A DNA stretch of 64,000 nucleotides from Parascedosporium putredinis (taxonomy: Eukaryota; Ascomycota; Sordariomycetes; Microascales; Microascaceae). Within the stretch, counting starts at the first letter, position 1, and each line of letters opens with the position of its first letter. This document shows positions 21,486-33,724 of this stretch, piece by piece. The notes beneath the pieces were generated by a model. The model did no database searches and was not told the origin of the DNA. It saw only the letters and a list, made by a program, of their open reading frames with translations. The stretch spans positions 1,302,001 to 1,366,000 of the forward strand of contig CASHTG010000021.1 of NCBI GenBank assembly GCA_949357655.1, given 5' to 3'. The position numbers and the translations under genes were made by a program.

Positions 21486-24400
21486 GGCGGCGGCGAGCAA
21501 AGGGCACTACGGTAGCTAGTACGCTCGTTCTGGTAGAGAAGGGAAAGCAGGCTGAAGACAGAAGATTAGGTCCAAGAGGGATCAGTATTAAGCCGGGGCG
21601 AGGAAATCACGTCGGCGGGAGACCTCGTGAATGCCGAGTGGGAGTGACGGGCGGGCGACTGGACCAAGGAGCTAGCGAGGAAGAGAGGAGAGGTTGGCGA
21701 TGGACGTCTGGTGTTGACTGGGTAGTCCGTTCGTAGATACTCGCTCGCAAAGGCCACAGGCTATGTGAGGCTCCTGACCTACGGCCTCATCGAGAGGGGG
21801 AATAGATGCTGAGTGAAAGACAACAGATTCGAGAAAACTAAAACGGCTTTCCAATCTGGGGTAGTGAAGGGGAGGGGGAGGGGGGCTAGATAACATGTTT
21901 ATTTTTCAACGTTGAACGCCAAATCTTTATTCCTCTTCTTTCCTTTTGCCTTGGCTTTTCCTTTTCAACCTACCACTTTCTCACTAGTCGATCGAGAACG
22001 GCCTTCCCTCCATGAGATGCGGCGCTCCAATCCATCAGCCCATATTGGGAAAAGGCCCTAACCCCCGGCTCAGTCTTCACACATGCTCCGTGCAGGGAGA
22101 GAGGGAGCATGGGACATGGGACATGGGAGGGAAGAAGGTGGTGTGGGTATGTGGATATGTGGGGACCGAAATGGGGTCTGAATGGATTTTGATGTGGAGG
22201 TATGAGCCAGGATAAGGACTTGGGTGATCGGGAGGGATGCCGGCCACCAATAAACACCCGAGAATGCTTGCCCAAGCCTCCGTTTCTGGGAAGGACGGGG
22301 AGAAAAAAAGAAGAGGGAATCCCAATCGCCAAGGGGGAATGAACCTCACTCCTCTGCCGTGCTGTTTTCTGTCGGCGAGGAGAGACGGCTAAGGAAGATG
22401 CATATTGTATTGGACGGCGTCGGTCAAATGAGGTAGCGAGATGGCTAGGCGAATGGGAATTGGGATTCGGTGGTGGCTCTCCACAGGAAGCGCGAGAGGA
22501 AGCCCGACTGGACGCGCCAAAGCGTTGTTAGCCGAGTCCCAAGTAAATGGAATCGAATTAGACACCTGATCCGGCCACAATTGTGGCCGGCAATTCCCCT
22601 CCCAGAAAGGTGCACTTTGAAGGAGAATGCTGGGAGAATTTGACGAGAAATCAATAGAGCGGCATGCCAAACTGTTCGGCTCACCAATCTAGATCACCTA
22701 AAGAGGACGGCGAAGTGACAGAAGAAGGACTGGGCTGAAACGGAACGAGTACGCTGAGGTGGGCGAAACAGATAATGGATTGGACAGCGTACAATGGATG
22801 TATCAGGGTATCCTCGGGGGTTCTGGTTGCCTTCGCAAGCCGCACTGCGGCGATATACGGGGAGGGACGGGGAGGAAGGAGGCTCTGAATTTTATTTCCC
22901 GATTGGGCGACGAGCTAAACATGTTCAAGGCACTTTCCCAAGTGGATTTTTCTCGTTCGGTAAACGAAAATAAGAAGAGAAGACAATCTATGCAGGCAGG
23001 GGCGACACACGGGAATAGAGTAAAAGAAGGAAAGAGGAGGGGAGATAAAAGCAATATCAAAATGAGTTCAGCACAAAAGCGGGATGGCGAGCCACGGACG
23101 ATGCTCCCTAAACTTTTCTTGGTCCCACGTTGTCAAAGGAAGAGACGCTGGAACACGCCATACACGCCATACCACCCAGAGCGGCGGAAGATCTCGTTGC
23201 ATTCGCAAGAGATCTGATCGCTCGGAAGACCCACTGCAAGGCAAGGGCCAGGCCAACGGAGCAGGTCCAGAAACTGTGAACGAGTGCGACTCCTCGGTGC
23301 AAGGGCTGCGTCAAAGCGCCGGGCGTGGACCAGTATCGGCCTCTGATTGTTTTAATCTCGTCCCGCAATACCTCGGTAGACACTTCATGATGGAAAACAA
23401 GGGCGTTGGCTAGGAAGGCGGAAGAAAAAACGCACACAGAAGACTAAGAGAGGCTGGCTCGCCGTCGTCCCCCTCTCACTTATCGTGGTCTATGTAATAG
23501 CTTGAAGTTATCGAGCTTGCATCGTGTTCTGTGACTGTACCTACGCCTAGGGATGGGCTCTGTCTACCGTGTACCAGGAATATTCCAACCTGTTTAAGCC
23601 ACTCCGAGATCCCTCCGCTACCGAGTGAGTGCATCCGAGAGTAGGAGAAAAGAAAACCCATGATGGGGTGATTGAAGGATGGCTGGGCTGGCCCAAGTGC
23701 CGTGGAGTTCAGCTGGTTGCAAGAGCTGGCCCCTCCCTCTATTGCATCTTCACATACCTTTTCGGCTCCGATGTTTCAGTTGGCCAAAAAGAACGTGGTG
23801 GGGTATTAGCCACCATTGACCCTTATTAGTCGACGCCAGCCAACGCCAACGCTAGCCACGCTCCCAGTGCTTGTTTGCTGCTTCAGTGCGCTCGCATGAC
23901 GGCCGAATCCTTCCCTCGCGCCACGCCAACAAGAACAAGACCAAGATCTGGCAAGGCGAACAGCAAGGCCAGACGTGGTGGGAAGGGAGAGCCACTCATC
24001 CTCCGGGATTCCTTGGCTTTCTTTTTGGTCCGAAGATGCCCTTCTAGTGGACTACTAGCAGCCATCCATCACGGTAATAATACCGAGGGAACGCCCTTGA
24101 AGTGCCCTCCATGAGACAGGGAAGTGAGTGCATCGAGCTGCATCAATTTTAGGCCGAGCCGCCCAGATGCATTTGGCACACACATGAAAACGCCGTGCAC
24201 CCTTCATTTGTCAACTTCTAAATTAATACCACGCTCTCCTAAACCTGTCCTTTGGGCCAACCCGAGAACCTGGAATGTCACCAACTTTCGCTGCTCTGGC
24301 ACAAATCAAGACTCGTCCTGCCAGTCGAGGGTGACCCCTCTGACGACGGAACAAGCGAATGAAATGTGGGTATGACAGGGTGATATTCGGGTCCTTCGCA

Positions 24401-27400
24401 ACCTCGGAAGACCTTGGCGGGCTCTGGTGCAAGTATGCGCTCCGTGATCAGTCAAAGGAACGATCGATCGATCCTTCCCCTTCTCCATGCAACGTAGATG
24501 CAAAGCAACAAGGGAAAAGATTCCGTCTTTCTTTCGACTGGCCTTGGTTTCAAGTAATATTACAAGCAACTAATCTTTTTTTTTTTCCTTCTCCGCCGCT
24601 ATACTGTGGGATCCTGAATAGAGCTTCCCCTCTTTCGTTTCCGTTCCGTTTCCGTGCCTGAGATTCCGCCATGGCATCCGGCAACACCCTTCCATGCCTC
24701 TTGGCCACAGGATGATCAGCGCGGGCATGCACGGCACGGGAAGCTGGCCACAGTACCTTTTTTTACTTGCTGTTCCTGACATCGAATAGATTGTTGAGCG
24801 ACACAACCCCACGGAGAACTCAACTGTTAAGAATTGATTTGGCGTTCAACACCAAAGACTACTTCGTCCGCCAGAGTGCCGGCGCCAAGTTTCTAACCCA
24901 TTGAAGCTGGCGTTGGATTACATTTGCCATCAACTGATGCATCAATTGATCCATGTCCGCGGAGTAAACCCACAAATGATGTGGACGAGCTACTCCAGAA
25001 ACAGTACACTAGAAGCGTGCTCTCATAACAAGCCTGCTCATGCGGAAATTCCCCTTGTCTCATGCTTTTTCATTTGCTGCCTTCTTTCTCTCCCTGGCAT
25101 TCCCTTTGTTCGCTTTCACTTCTGAGGGCTGGCCTCTATGCTCATTTAGCATCCTCCCTTTAGTGCCTCCCGGGTTCAATTTCCGGGGAGGCAGCGTGGC
25201 GTCCTACGAATCTCGAGGCGCGTCACCAGGCGGCCTTAGCACCGGGGGTAGAGCCCCGTTGTGGCTGTAGCGCAGGTCTCGCGCCGATATCGTTCGCGCT
25301 CGAGGCCTTCCCGCTTGGCTGCTTCTGGGACCTGCTACCGTCACGAGCTTTTTCCTCCTACTCCCCTTGCCGTTGTTTACCCGTCATCGACAAGTAGGGT
25401 CTCCCTTCCAATGGCCAGCCCGTCCATTGACGACCGGCTTCTCAGGCCTGTCTGCCATTAGCCCACCTACTCTAGCGTAGGTGGCTTGTCTCCTTCCCCT
25501 GCTCTCCCCATCTCCCCCTCCAACTTGCGCACAAGCAACACGCCACTCTTAAGACTGGGATCCGCTGCATTTGACGTACTATGGAGCAAAATCCCGTCTA
25601 CGGCCCGTCAAGGGTGAACAAGGGCAGGATGCATTGCGCGCTTTCAACAGTCCTTCCTCACCTAGACCTTGATATTTGCCGGCGGTTTTGGCGCCCTTGC
25701 GCAGATCGATTGTCAGAGCCCCTTCTTCATCATGCTGTGTCCCCCTGGACCACGGAGATGGAATCCTTTTGGCGTGGCGCTGATGCACCCTCACTCTGCC
25801 TGGAGGGCTTCGCTGTGGGCAATACCGGAGGGTGGGGTTTGAATGGCTGGTATGGCCTGGCCTTTGCCCGGCTTCTTGCTTCGCCAAGGGCTTCCGTTTT
25901 GGGCAAGGGTGCCACATGCGTTGGGTCCAACGAGACGCTCAATCACCCGTCGGAAGAATCCAAGTCGAGGCCTGGTTGGCTGCGTGTGCTGGCCAGTGGT
26001 GTGATGGGGAGGGTTTTGCGGCAACGCCCCTCTCGCAGTCAACATCCCAGACACAAAAGAGTGTGACGGTTTGAGAGCCGGTGGCATCTACTTTTTCTTT
26101 TCTTTCTTCTACTTCATTTCTTTTCTTCAAATCCCGGTCCCCCGCCTCCGCCTCTGAACTGGCCCCGAAACCATTGCGAGGGGTCTGATTGGAGGAGTGA
26201 CAGCAGCCTGGCCAGCATTCTCGACGCCTCCAAGTTAATCGCCTGCCAAATACAGTCTAAGACGCTCTAACCAAGAACGAGAGAGAGCTGCGAGGCCTCG
26301 AGAGGCAGCTAAAAGTGGAGCAAATATCTAGTGTGGTGTATTACGGATTCTCTTCCGCAAGTGCACAATGTTTGGTGTGGATCAATTACGAGCTGCTGTT
26401 GTTGGTACTGAAGATTGAAGGGGAGGCGCCATCCCCAGCTGCAAATTTAGCTTCGAGGGGCCCCATTCTGTAACCTGAGAGGTGATAGCCCTATTATTGT
26501 CATGCACATTCGAGTCGGGGTCGAGCCGGGGGCGGCGGTATTCCTCGCTTTTTCTCCTCTTTTTCTTCGTCGCTTTGCTGGAGGAGATCCCCAGATCCAC
26601 TTGGGAATCCCTGCGGGTCTCCTCTTCTCCACCGACAATAATACTCGCCCAGCTTGCCAGTGTGGAAAGTGGAGTAATGGAGGCATACTTGGCATCGTCG
26701 AGGACGATCCTAACTCATCGGCGATTCCTTTGACATGCATCGCCATCTTTCTCTTCAAAAGAATGGATGAAGATACGAAGGGAAAGAAACCTTGTGTGAA
26801 CAACCACCAGAACAGAGTTGTCGGCCCCTCTTCCAGACGTAAATATTGGATCCTTCCCCCTCCCCTCCCCTTCCCTCCTCCAAGCCAAGGCTCGCGCCGG
26901 CGTGTATCAGATGCAATCTTCAGCCTGCAGGCTAAGCCTAAGAAAGCAGCTGGCCGAGACCAAGCCCGCTAAGCCATGCTCTTTCGCCCTGCATCAACCC
27001 TGTAAGGTTAAGGTGCCGACTGAAAGCCTGCCTGCACGTCCTGGCGCAAAAGGGCAAAGATCTTCCCTTTTGTTTGTGCCTTCTTTAAGGGGAGGGATGG
27101 GTATTGTATTCTTAGGGGAACGGCAACGACTCTCGCGTTGATGAACAAAACTGGAAGAAGAAAGTGTCATTGATGGAAGGGAGGATCCATTCCCTCGCTC
27201 GAAAATTGAGTTCAAAGTGGATGAGGGATCCTCGCCGTCCCTTGCGTTTCCACGTGTTTCTGACATTTCCTCTTCACTTCCGTCTAGCATGTGGGGACGA
27301 GCAGCGCGCAGGACGCAGGACGGAGCTAATACTAAGGACCCCTGCCTGCCTGCCATAGTGTAGTTGTAAAGAGTTTTGAAGCCAGGAGGAGAGCATGTGT

Positions 27401-28228
27401 CCCATTGCATTCGAGTTGGTCTCGAGTGCCCCATCTTGTTCTTCGCAAACATCGCCTGTCCAACACGAACCGCAAGGAGGATCGATCTAGTCAATCCCTT
27501 TGGTGACCATCGTTGGATAGACCCCTGCTTCGATTTTCGGATAGACTAACCGAGCTGGTCACTGGTATCTCGAAGGTTGATACTGAAAGGGGGCATGCAT
27601 GTCCGTGGCGCCTAGTCACCAAGTTGGCAAGTGACGCATCCATCTACGTTGGGGTGTGGGTGGCTCTGGAGGTTTTTTTCCTCGACGAGAGGAAACCTCG
27701 GGGACGAGCCTGGATTGCAGGATGTGACGCAAGATGCAGCACCCATCACTTGTTTGGTTGGGGTTGGATGAAGGGGAGGGCAAGGCTCCGACGACAAAGA
27801 TGCTCGCGGAGGGATTTTGACAACAAAAAAGCAATAGTAAACGAACAACGATAGGATGGCGAAGCGCTTTCCATGTGGCTTGCACACAACATTGAAATAT
27901 CTCTTACCTCGGTCGGAGGCTGTAACTTGACGTCGCGCAAGGTGTCTGTGAGCGCGTTTCATAGGCGGAGGGGGAAAAGGAAGGGTGGTCTTTCGAGGAC
28001 ATGGGGTTCGCTATCATGTTGCGTCTTTGCTCGCTGATGCGTTTCTTTCACGTCGCATACTTGTGTATCTACTGAAACGAGCTAAATGATCGACGCAGAG
28101 AAAACCCCTTCTTCCTGTTGCTCTCTGCTATGTATGAGATTATTACACTATTACCGAGGTACTGTGAGCCCCTAGCCCCCTAAACGCTTCTCTCTGCCTC
28201 TCTCCTACTTCCTTGTCGTAGCAGTTCC
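21486..28228. other. 6.7-kb gene-poor region
   Basis: No ORF here shows a recognisable family. The longest frames (such as 25581-26066 on the plus strand, 161 codons) have irregular composition, overlap equally long frames on the other strand and lack domain motifs. The region is less GC-rich than the flanking exons and carries poly(T)/poly(A) tracts (for example about 24578-24587) and an inverted repeat at 25164-25193. The right-hand end precedes the 3' end of the HET gene. I saw no transposase or reverse-transcriptase motif. Confidence 0.5.
25164..25193. repeat. Short inverted repeat / potential hairpin
   Basis: Arms TGCCTCCCGG and CCGGGGAGGCA pair, apart from one bulged G, around a ~9-nt loop containing gttcaat. 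The loop resembles a tRNA T-loop, but there is no D-arm or anticodon arm around it, so it is not a tRNA. Confidence 0.6.
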
Positions 28229-30898
28229 TTAGACAAACTCCATGGCCTGCCAAGCCGGATCCGACCCGACCGCCTCCCCGTCCATAATCCCGTGAACATA
28301 GCACTGTCCCAAGATCCTATACCGCACCGGCCGGCCGGCACCCGGCCCACCTCCGTTCTTATTCCCCGAGTTATCGCTCGCTTCCGCCGACCTCACGACC
28401 AGCGGCGCCGGACCCGCGCACCACGACGATCTCGTCCCCGCGCGCGCCCAGCGAGGCACGCACCCCAAGTACCCGGCCGCCGTCGCGCACAGCGACCGAC
28501 CCGTAACGCAGTACGCCATGGCATTGCTCCAGACGCCCGCGCGCTTCTGCCTCGCCCAGTGCTCTTCGTCGTCGGGCAGGGTCATGGTGCGGCCCTCGTC
28601 CAGGCCGTAGGGGAGCATCTCCTCCCACAGCGCCACGGCGTCGGCGTAGACGTCGGCGAGGTACGCGGGCGCGGGGCGGGAATCCTTGTCGGCGTCGCCG
28701 ACGAGGGTGCGCCAAAAGGCCTCGCGCAGGGTCTGGCCGGGCGTGGTGAAGGGGTACGGGTCGGACGCGTGGCGCGCGGCGAGGGCGAGGGTGGACGCGT
28801 GCCAGCGGGGCAAGTAGACGAGGTCGTTGGCGCTGAAGAAGCGGCCGTTGGCGTCGCGGGCGAAGTCGTCGTCGCGCGGGGTGTCGAGCGGGGGTCCGAC
28901 GGCGGCGAGGACGTCGAAGCGGAGGACGTCAAGACTTAAAACGTCGGGTTCGTTGTCATGGGGAAAGCGCGCGGGCGGGGGTGTGCCCGGCGCTGGCGTC
29001 GTATTCGAAGGGTAAGCGCGGCCAGACGTAGGGTGCTAAGGGCGGGGCCGGGGGCGGGTGCACGAGGTCGGGGACCCAGGAGGGGAGGAGGGCGTCGTCT
29101 CGGCCGGGAGAGCCGAAGCCGGTCATGGCGAAGAGGGCGAGGCGCTCGTCCATGTCGCGGTTGCTGAGGATGTGCTTGGCCGCGCGGCGGAAGAGCTCCG
29201 GCGTGGTGACGGCGTCGTAGTCCGGGATGAGGGATGCGGGGCAGTCCTGGGCGAGGAGGCCCTGCAGGGCGTAGATCTTGTCGCGGGGATCCGTGGCGTC
29301 GAAGTGGGAGAACCTGTGCAGGAGGTGGATGAGGGGCGCGGGATCCCGGCGCAGCGCCTCGTTGCGCTTGCGCTCCTCCTCGGTCTCGACGACGCCGCCC
29401 TCGCGGGCGCGGATGCGGGCAAACGCCTGGGCCAGGGCGAAGGAGAGCCCGGTGTTCATGGTGCGGTGGATGCGCACGAGGGGCATCAGCCTGCGCGTCT
29501 GGTTCAGGGTGCTGAGCTTGCTCAGCTGCTCGACGGCGCGGCGGCCCCGCTGGGTGAGCTGAAGCAGGGCCGCCATCTCGGGGGCGAAACGCCTCCTGCA
29601 GCGCGTGGGCGAGGGCCGCCCACTCGTAGGCGTGGCCGGCGTAGCGCAGCTCGACGGCGGACGCGAGGGCGACCTCTTGCGCGACCCACATGCGGGAGAA
29701 CCAGTCGGCGTTGAGAAAAGCGACGAGGGCCTGCCAGGGGCGCCGAGGACCTCGAGCTCGTACTTGGCGTGTAAGGAAGGGGTCCCTAGCTGGAGGAAGG
29801 GGTGGTTGGCCCGGTTGGCGGCGAGGAGGAGGAGCTCGTGCAGGATTTGGTGGGTAAAGGGGGCGAGCGGCTGCGGGGATGTGGATGATGACGCGGTGGG
29901 CGCCGCCGTAGATGTCGCGCATGAGGAGGACCTGGGCGCTCTTTTCCGCTAGAGTCTTTTGCGGGTGCTGGTGTCGGTGTCGGGGTCGGTGCCCTGGTTG
30001 ATGCAGAGGTAGTCGATCCAGATGAGGCGCTCACGCCAAGGGGAGGCGAGGGCGGCGAGGGCGTCGTGGGTGGCGAGGGAGATGGCGAAGCGGGCGCCGT
30101 TGACCGAGACCCAGCGCTTTTCGCGTACGGTGCCCCAGTGGTAGGAGATGGCCGTGTACTCGGGGGAGACGTCGCGCCGTTGCTGCTGCCGCCGCCGAGG
30201 GGAACGTGGATGACGGAGCCCCGCACGCCGGCAAAGGGCACCCAGCGCGCGAGGCGAAACAGGCGGATGTGCTTGTGGGGGTCGGCGAGGGGCTGGTACG
30301 TCCACTGCTTGTCGATGTCGACGCCCAGCAGCCGCATGTACAGCTTGGTGACGGCGCGGGGCCAGAAGCGGTTGAGGAGGTGCTGGGTCGCGTCCATCAG
30401 CCGCACCTCGGCCGCCATGGAGCCGACGAAGAGTCGGTATCGAACGTCGACCGATCGGCCCCACAGGTTTGTTATTCCACGTACCGCACCGCGCCAGATG
30501 CTGAAGCCGGCGCGGCGCTCGATGAAGCGGGAGGCGGCATACGCGAGCGCCGTGGTCGAGAGGGCGGTGAGGCAGGCTGTAAAGGTGGTGTATTTCGCTA
30601 GGCCGAGCCAGTCGAGGCCGCGCAGGGTTAGGGAGATGGCGACGTAAAATGCCTTGGGGCGGGAGGCGCGCATCAGGGACGCGAAGGCCTCTGGGTCGTG
30701 GGGCCGGTCGGCGCGGATGGACGGCGCGTAGTAGGCGCTCCATACCACGGCGAGGTAGAATAGCGTGGACTCGAGGCCGGGCCAGTCCCACCAGTGGGCG
30801 ATAAAAGCCAAGGGGATGGCGACGAAGTATTCGCTCCCCAGGGCGGATAGGATTGGCACGCCGTAGGCGACCAGGATGTTCTCGAGGAACTGCTGCAT
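28229..30898 (-). CDS. HET-domain (heterokaryon incompatibility) protein with membrane N-terminus
   Basis: About 890 aa. The N-terminal ~250 residues contain several hydrophobic segments (ILVAYGVPILSALGSEYFVA, TLFYLAVVWSAYYAPSIRAD, TTFTACLTALSTTALAYAAS). The HET domain (PF06985) follows: YTAISYHWGTVREKRWVSVN, LIWIDYLCINQGT, then the shifted EKSAQVLLMRDIYGGAHRVI, FSRMWVAQEVALA and the ATDPRDKIYALQGLLAQD block. HET proteins trigger cell death after fusion of incompatible hyphae. The C-terminal third (LYLPRWHASTLALAARHASD to the end) is conserved in the large HET class but of unknown role. At least four frame breaks occur, near 30180, 29965, 29580 and 28940, most beside short C/G runs. Decay would also fit, but the same error type runs through the whole window. 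Start is the ATG at 30898 after a GA-rich leader. Confidence 0.83.
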
Positions 30899-30940
30899 TG
30901 CGCAGGTGGTGAGCGATTACGGGAGGCTTTCATGCTCTTG

Positions 30941-30962
30941 GAGAGAGGGAGAGAGAGAGAGG
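30941..30962. repeat. GA/CT microsatellite upstream of the HET gene
   Basis: (GA)n-rich purine run 43-64 bp upstream of the HET start. CT-rich on the sense strand, as in the MCH1 leader. Confidence 0.75.
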
Positions 30963-32563
30963 CAATCGGAAGACCGTGGACCTTTACGAGGCTAGCCTAG
31001 GGTTATACCCCTTCAACAGTGGGATAGACACATCGTGGGATTATCTAGGGAGAGTTATAATGCTTAATCTTGATTATTACGGGAAGCCACTCATATCGGT
31101 GCTGTCTCATTCTCTGGGAGGTGGGAAACGGGTTGTTCAAAGCGAGAAAGAGGAAAAAGGCGGGGGTGCATGGCGCTTGCTCAGCCCCGAGCCTCGTTGA
31201 AGCGGTGTTTTATGCAACGACCCAGCTTGGTCTCGAGGACCACGGTAATGAATACTACATGTATTGCCTGTATAAACGCACGCAGCGCGAGGAAACAGAA
31301 AATTTTCAAGCGTGTTCGGAGTAGACGGAAAGGATTGAAGCGCAAAATGTGCCCTCGATCAAACCCACGTGTCGGGAATCGCGAAGATGACTTGTTTGGT
31401 TCTTTTCCTTCAACATGGTGCCGTCAACATGATCCGTGTTCGTGTTGGTAGCTGACCAAGGCACCTCAAGTTGTCGATGCTTGTGGTCTAAGCCACGATT
31501 TCTGGGGGCTGTGGTGAAGCTCGGCCAGCGGGAGCGGCAACAAGGTTACATGTACGTCGAGGACAATGTTGATTTATTGATTGTTTCGATTGACAGATTG
31601 GAAAATAACCTTAACCGGGCCTGTCGGAATTAGTTCCATCTGCACCGTCACATCAATTGATCCATCCCACGCCAACGGGTCCTGGAAGCCCATCAAATAT
31701 TATACATGTCCGTAGAACCAGCACCGAAGGACCGGGCCGAACGTCTTGCCCGGCGTGGTCGGTTCCCATCTCACTTTGCGCAGGGGGTCCCTTCGCATCC
31801 TTTGAGTCTGCCTCGCACGATTTCCCACCAAACGAGCAATTCCCGCCCATTCGCGACGAGGTTGGCCGCGAGGTTGATTTTCCATCCGGTACACGGCCCC
31901 TCTTGCTCTCTTTTCCTTTTCGTAATCGATACTCGGGACGAGCCCATTCCACCACAGACCCCCTTCCCTAGTCTTGTGAATTAATTGGTCCATCCTTGGC
32001 AATCATTGAGAAATGCCCCCTTAGAAAGTGGCGGTTCCCAGCTTTCTGGTCTAGGCCTGGCTTGGCACCCCTGATCTGTGGACGCACGTCCGCGCCAACT
32101 CCCGGTTTCCATTCGCCTCGCGCAAGAAAAGACCCCATGCCAGGCCCAGAGGCCAGCGCCAAAACAGTAAAACCCCCAAAAATGGTGGCGGTGCGTGTGA
32201 GCCTGGCCCGGAACCGCTGGGAATATCTGTCCTAGAGCGCTTGGCGGTAGAATCGTCAAAACTTGAACTTTTCCCTTTCGGGTTTTCAGCATGTGCGCGG
32301 GACGAAGCGCGGTTCGAGACTTCGGGGATTAAAGCACGAGAAACCCCCTTTCCGTCTGTTTCTTTTTTCTCCTCTGCCCAGATCCTTTTGGCTCGACGTC
32401 ACTTGAGAGATAGCCTGAAACTCGGCATCCCTTCCACCACCTCTCTTGACGAAACAGCAACAAGTGCACAACCACAACTCTACTCCATGGCCTTCCACGC
32501 CTCCCCAGCACCCAGTCTCACTCTCCTCTAAATCCCCCTCTACGCACAGCAACACCCAACGCC
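30963..32563. other. Intergenic region between divergent genes (1.6 kb)
   Basis: Lies between the divergent HET gene (minus) and the membrane-protein gene (plus). No family-bearing ORF was seen. It presumably holds both promoters. The last 100 bp are CA-rich, as expected of a 5' leader. Confidence 0.5.
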
Positions 32564-33724
32564 ATGGCCCCGGTCATCGTCCGCCCCCGCCCCGGCAGCT
32601 CCGGCCACACCGGCAGCGTCGGCTTCGCCCTCCCCACCCACCGGCGCCCGCGCCGGCGTCTACCGATCCGTGTTCGCCCCGTACCAAGGCATCAACTCGG
32701 GCAGCTACGATACCTCCAACCCGCCCCCGTGCCCCTCGAATGGATGATGGGGCCCAGCGACGTCGGCACGTGCCCCACCGCCAACGATACCCTCGTCACC
32801 TTTGGCGTCACCGCCCTCGTCATCGCCCTCGGCCTCACCGTCGCCGGGTGCCGCCCCATCGCCAACAAGGCGAGCTGCGGGTGTCTCGGCAAAAAGGGCG
32901 GCAGCGGCGTCTGGTGGACCTGGATCTTCACCACGGGGCTCATCCTCCTCGGCAACCTCGCGTCCAGCCTCCTCGTCGTCAATACGGAGGGGTACGAGCA
33001 TCTCGTCTTCCGCAACGTGTTTGCCCTGTACGCCTCCCGCCCGAGTTTCGCCCTGGCCTGGATGGCCCTCCTCCGCATCGCCGTGTACCGCAAGAGCGAG
33101 TACATTTACGTGGACGGCTACATCTCGTCCGCCATCGGCGAGCTCGTGCTGAAAATCATCTCCGCCGCCTTCATCGGCACCACCTGGAAGCGTCTGCCCA
33201 ATGAGCCCGTCAAAGAGTATATGAAGGGCGTGCTCATCTACATGCAGGTCCTCCCTGCCCTCGTCCTCGTCTGCATGGTAGTCGTCCCCATCTGGCACCG
33301 AACGCCGTCCGAGAAAACGTCGGGACAAAAGTTCCTCTACGCATTCGCCGCGTGCATTCCCCTGGTAGCCGTTGTCTTGGGGCCGTGGATCTACTGGACT
33401 TATTTTCTCTCCTTGCCTGGTTCGCTGTATGTTTGATACCCCCTTCGTTCCACTTTCCTCGCCCCCTGCCCCGCGTCCCTTGCATCTTTGCTGGAAACCC
33501 GCATCAGGGCCCGCTAACGTATGACAATCGTAGATGGTGTCCGCCAAAACTAGCGTCCCAAGGTACTCTGTGGACAATATTTTCTATCCTTGGTAAGTGC
33601 AACCCAGCGGCGGACTGCCTCTGTACGAGTTTTGTCTGTGCTAACGGGAGAATCAGGTGGGCTGGTTGAGCATAGTATGCAGCCATTGAGGCTTATGTTA
33701 CGAATGATGTGTTATAGAATCTAA
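32564..33724 (+). CDS. Polytopic membrane protein, function unknown
   Basis: Three exons, 32564-33426, 33534-33592 and 33657-33724, with introns gtatgt...tag and gtaagt...cag, about 329 aa. The membrane core has about six helices, including LVTFGVTALVIALGLTVAG, WWTWIFTTGLILLGNLASSL, VLIYMQVLPALVLVCMVVVP and YAFAACIPLVAVVLGPWIYW. A Cys-rich loop (ASCGCLGKKGG) lies between helices 1 and 2. The two small exons add WCPPKLASQGTLWTIFSILG and a basic tail; without them the frame stops three codons past the donor. In the N-terminus, codons 26-58 read better in another frame (SVFAPYQGINSGSYDTSNPP), implying two compensating shifts at about 32640 and 32740. It resembles hypothetical integral membrane proteins of Sordariomycetes; I know no functional assignment. 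Confidence 0.7.

Noticed and set aside
25164..25193. T-arm-like hairpin suggesting a tRNA
   Set aside because: No D-arm, anticodon arm or separate acceptor stem; the flanks form part of the same inverted repeat.
25581..26066. 161-codon plus-strand ORF in the gene-poor region
   Set aside because: No family motif, no credible start context, opposite-strand ORFs of similar length.
32705..33577. 290-codon minus-strand ORF opposite the membrane protein
   Set aside because: Low-complexity Gly/Asp/Glu/Ala-rich shadow; the plus strand has clear membrane helices and splice sites.
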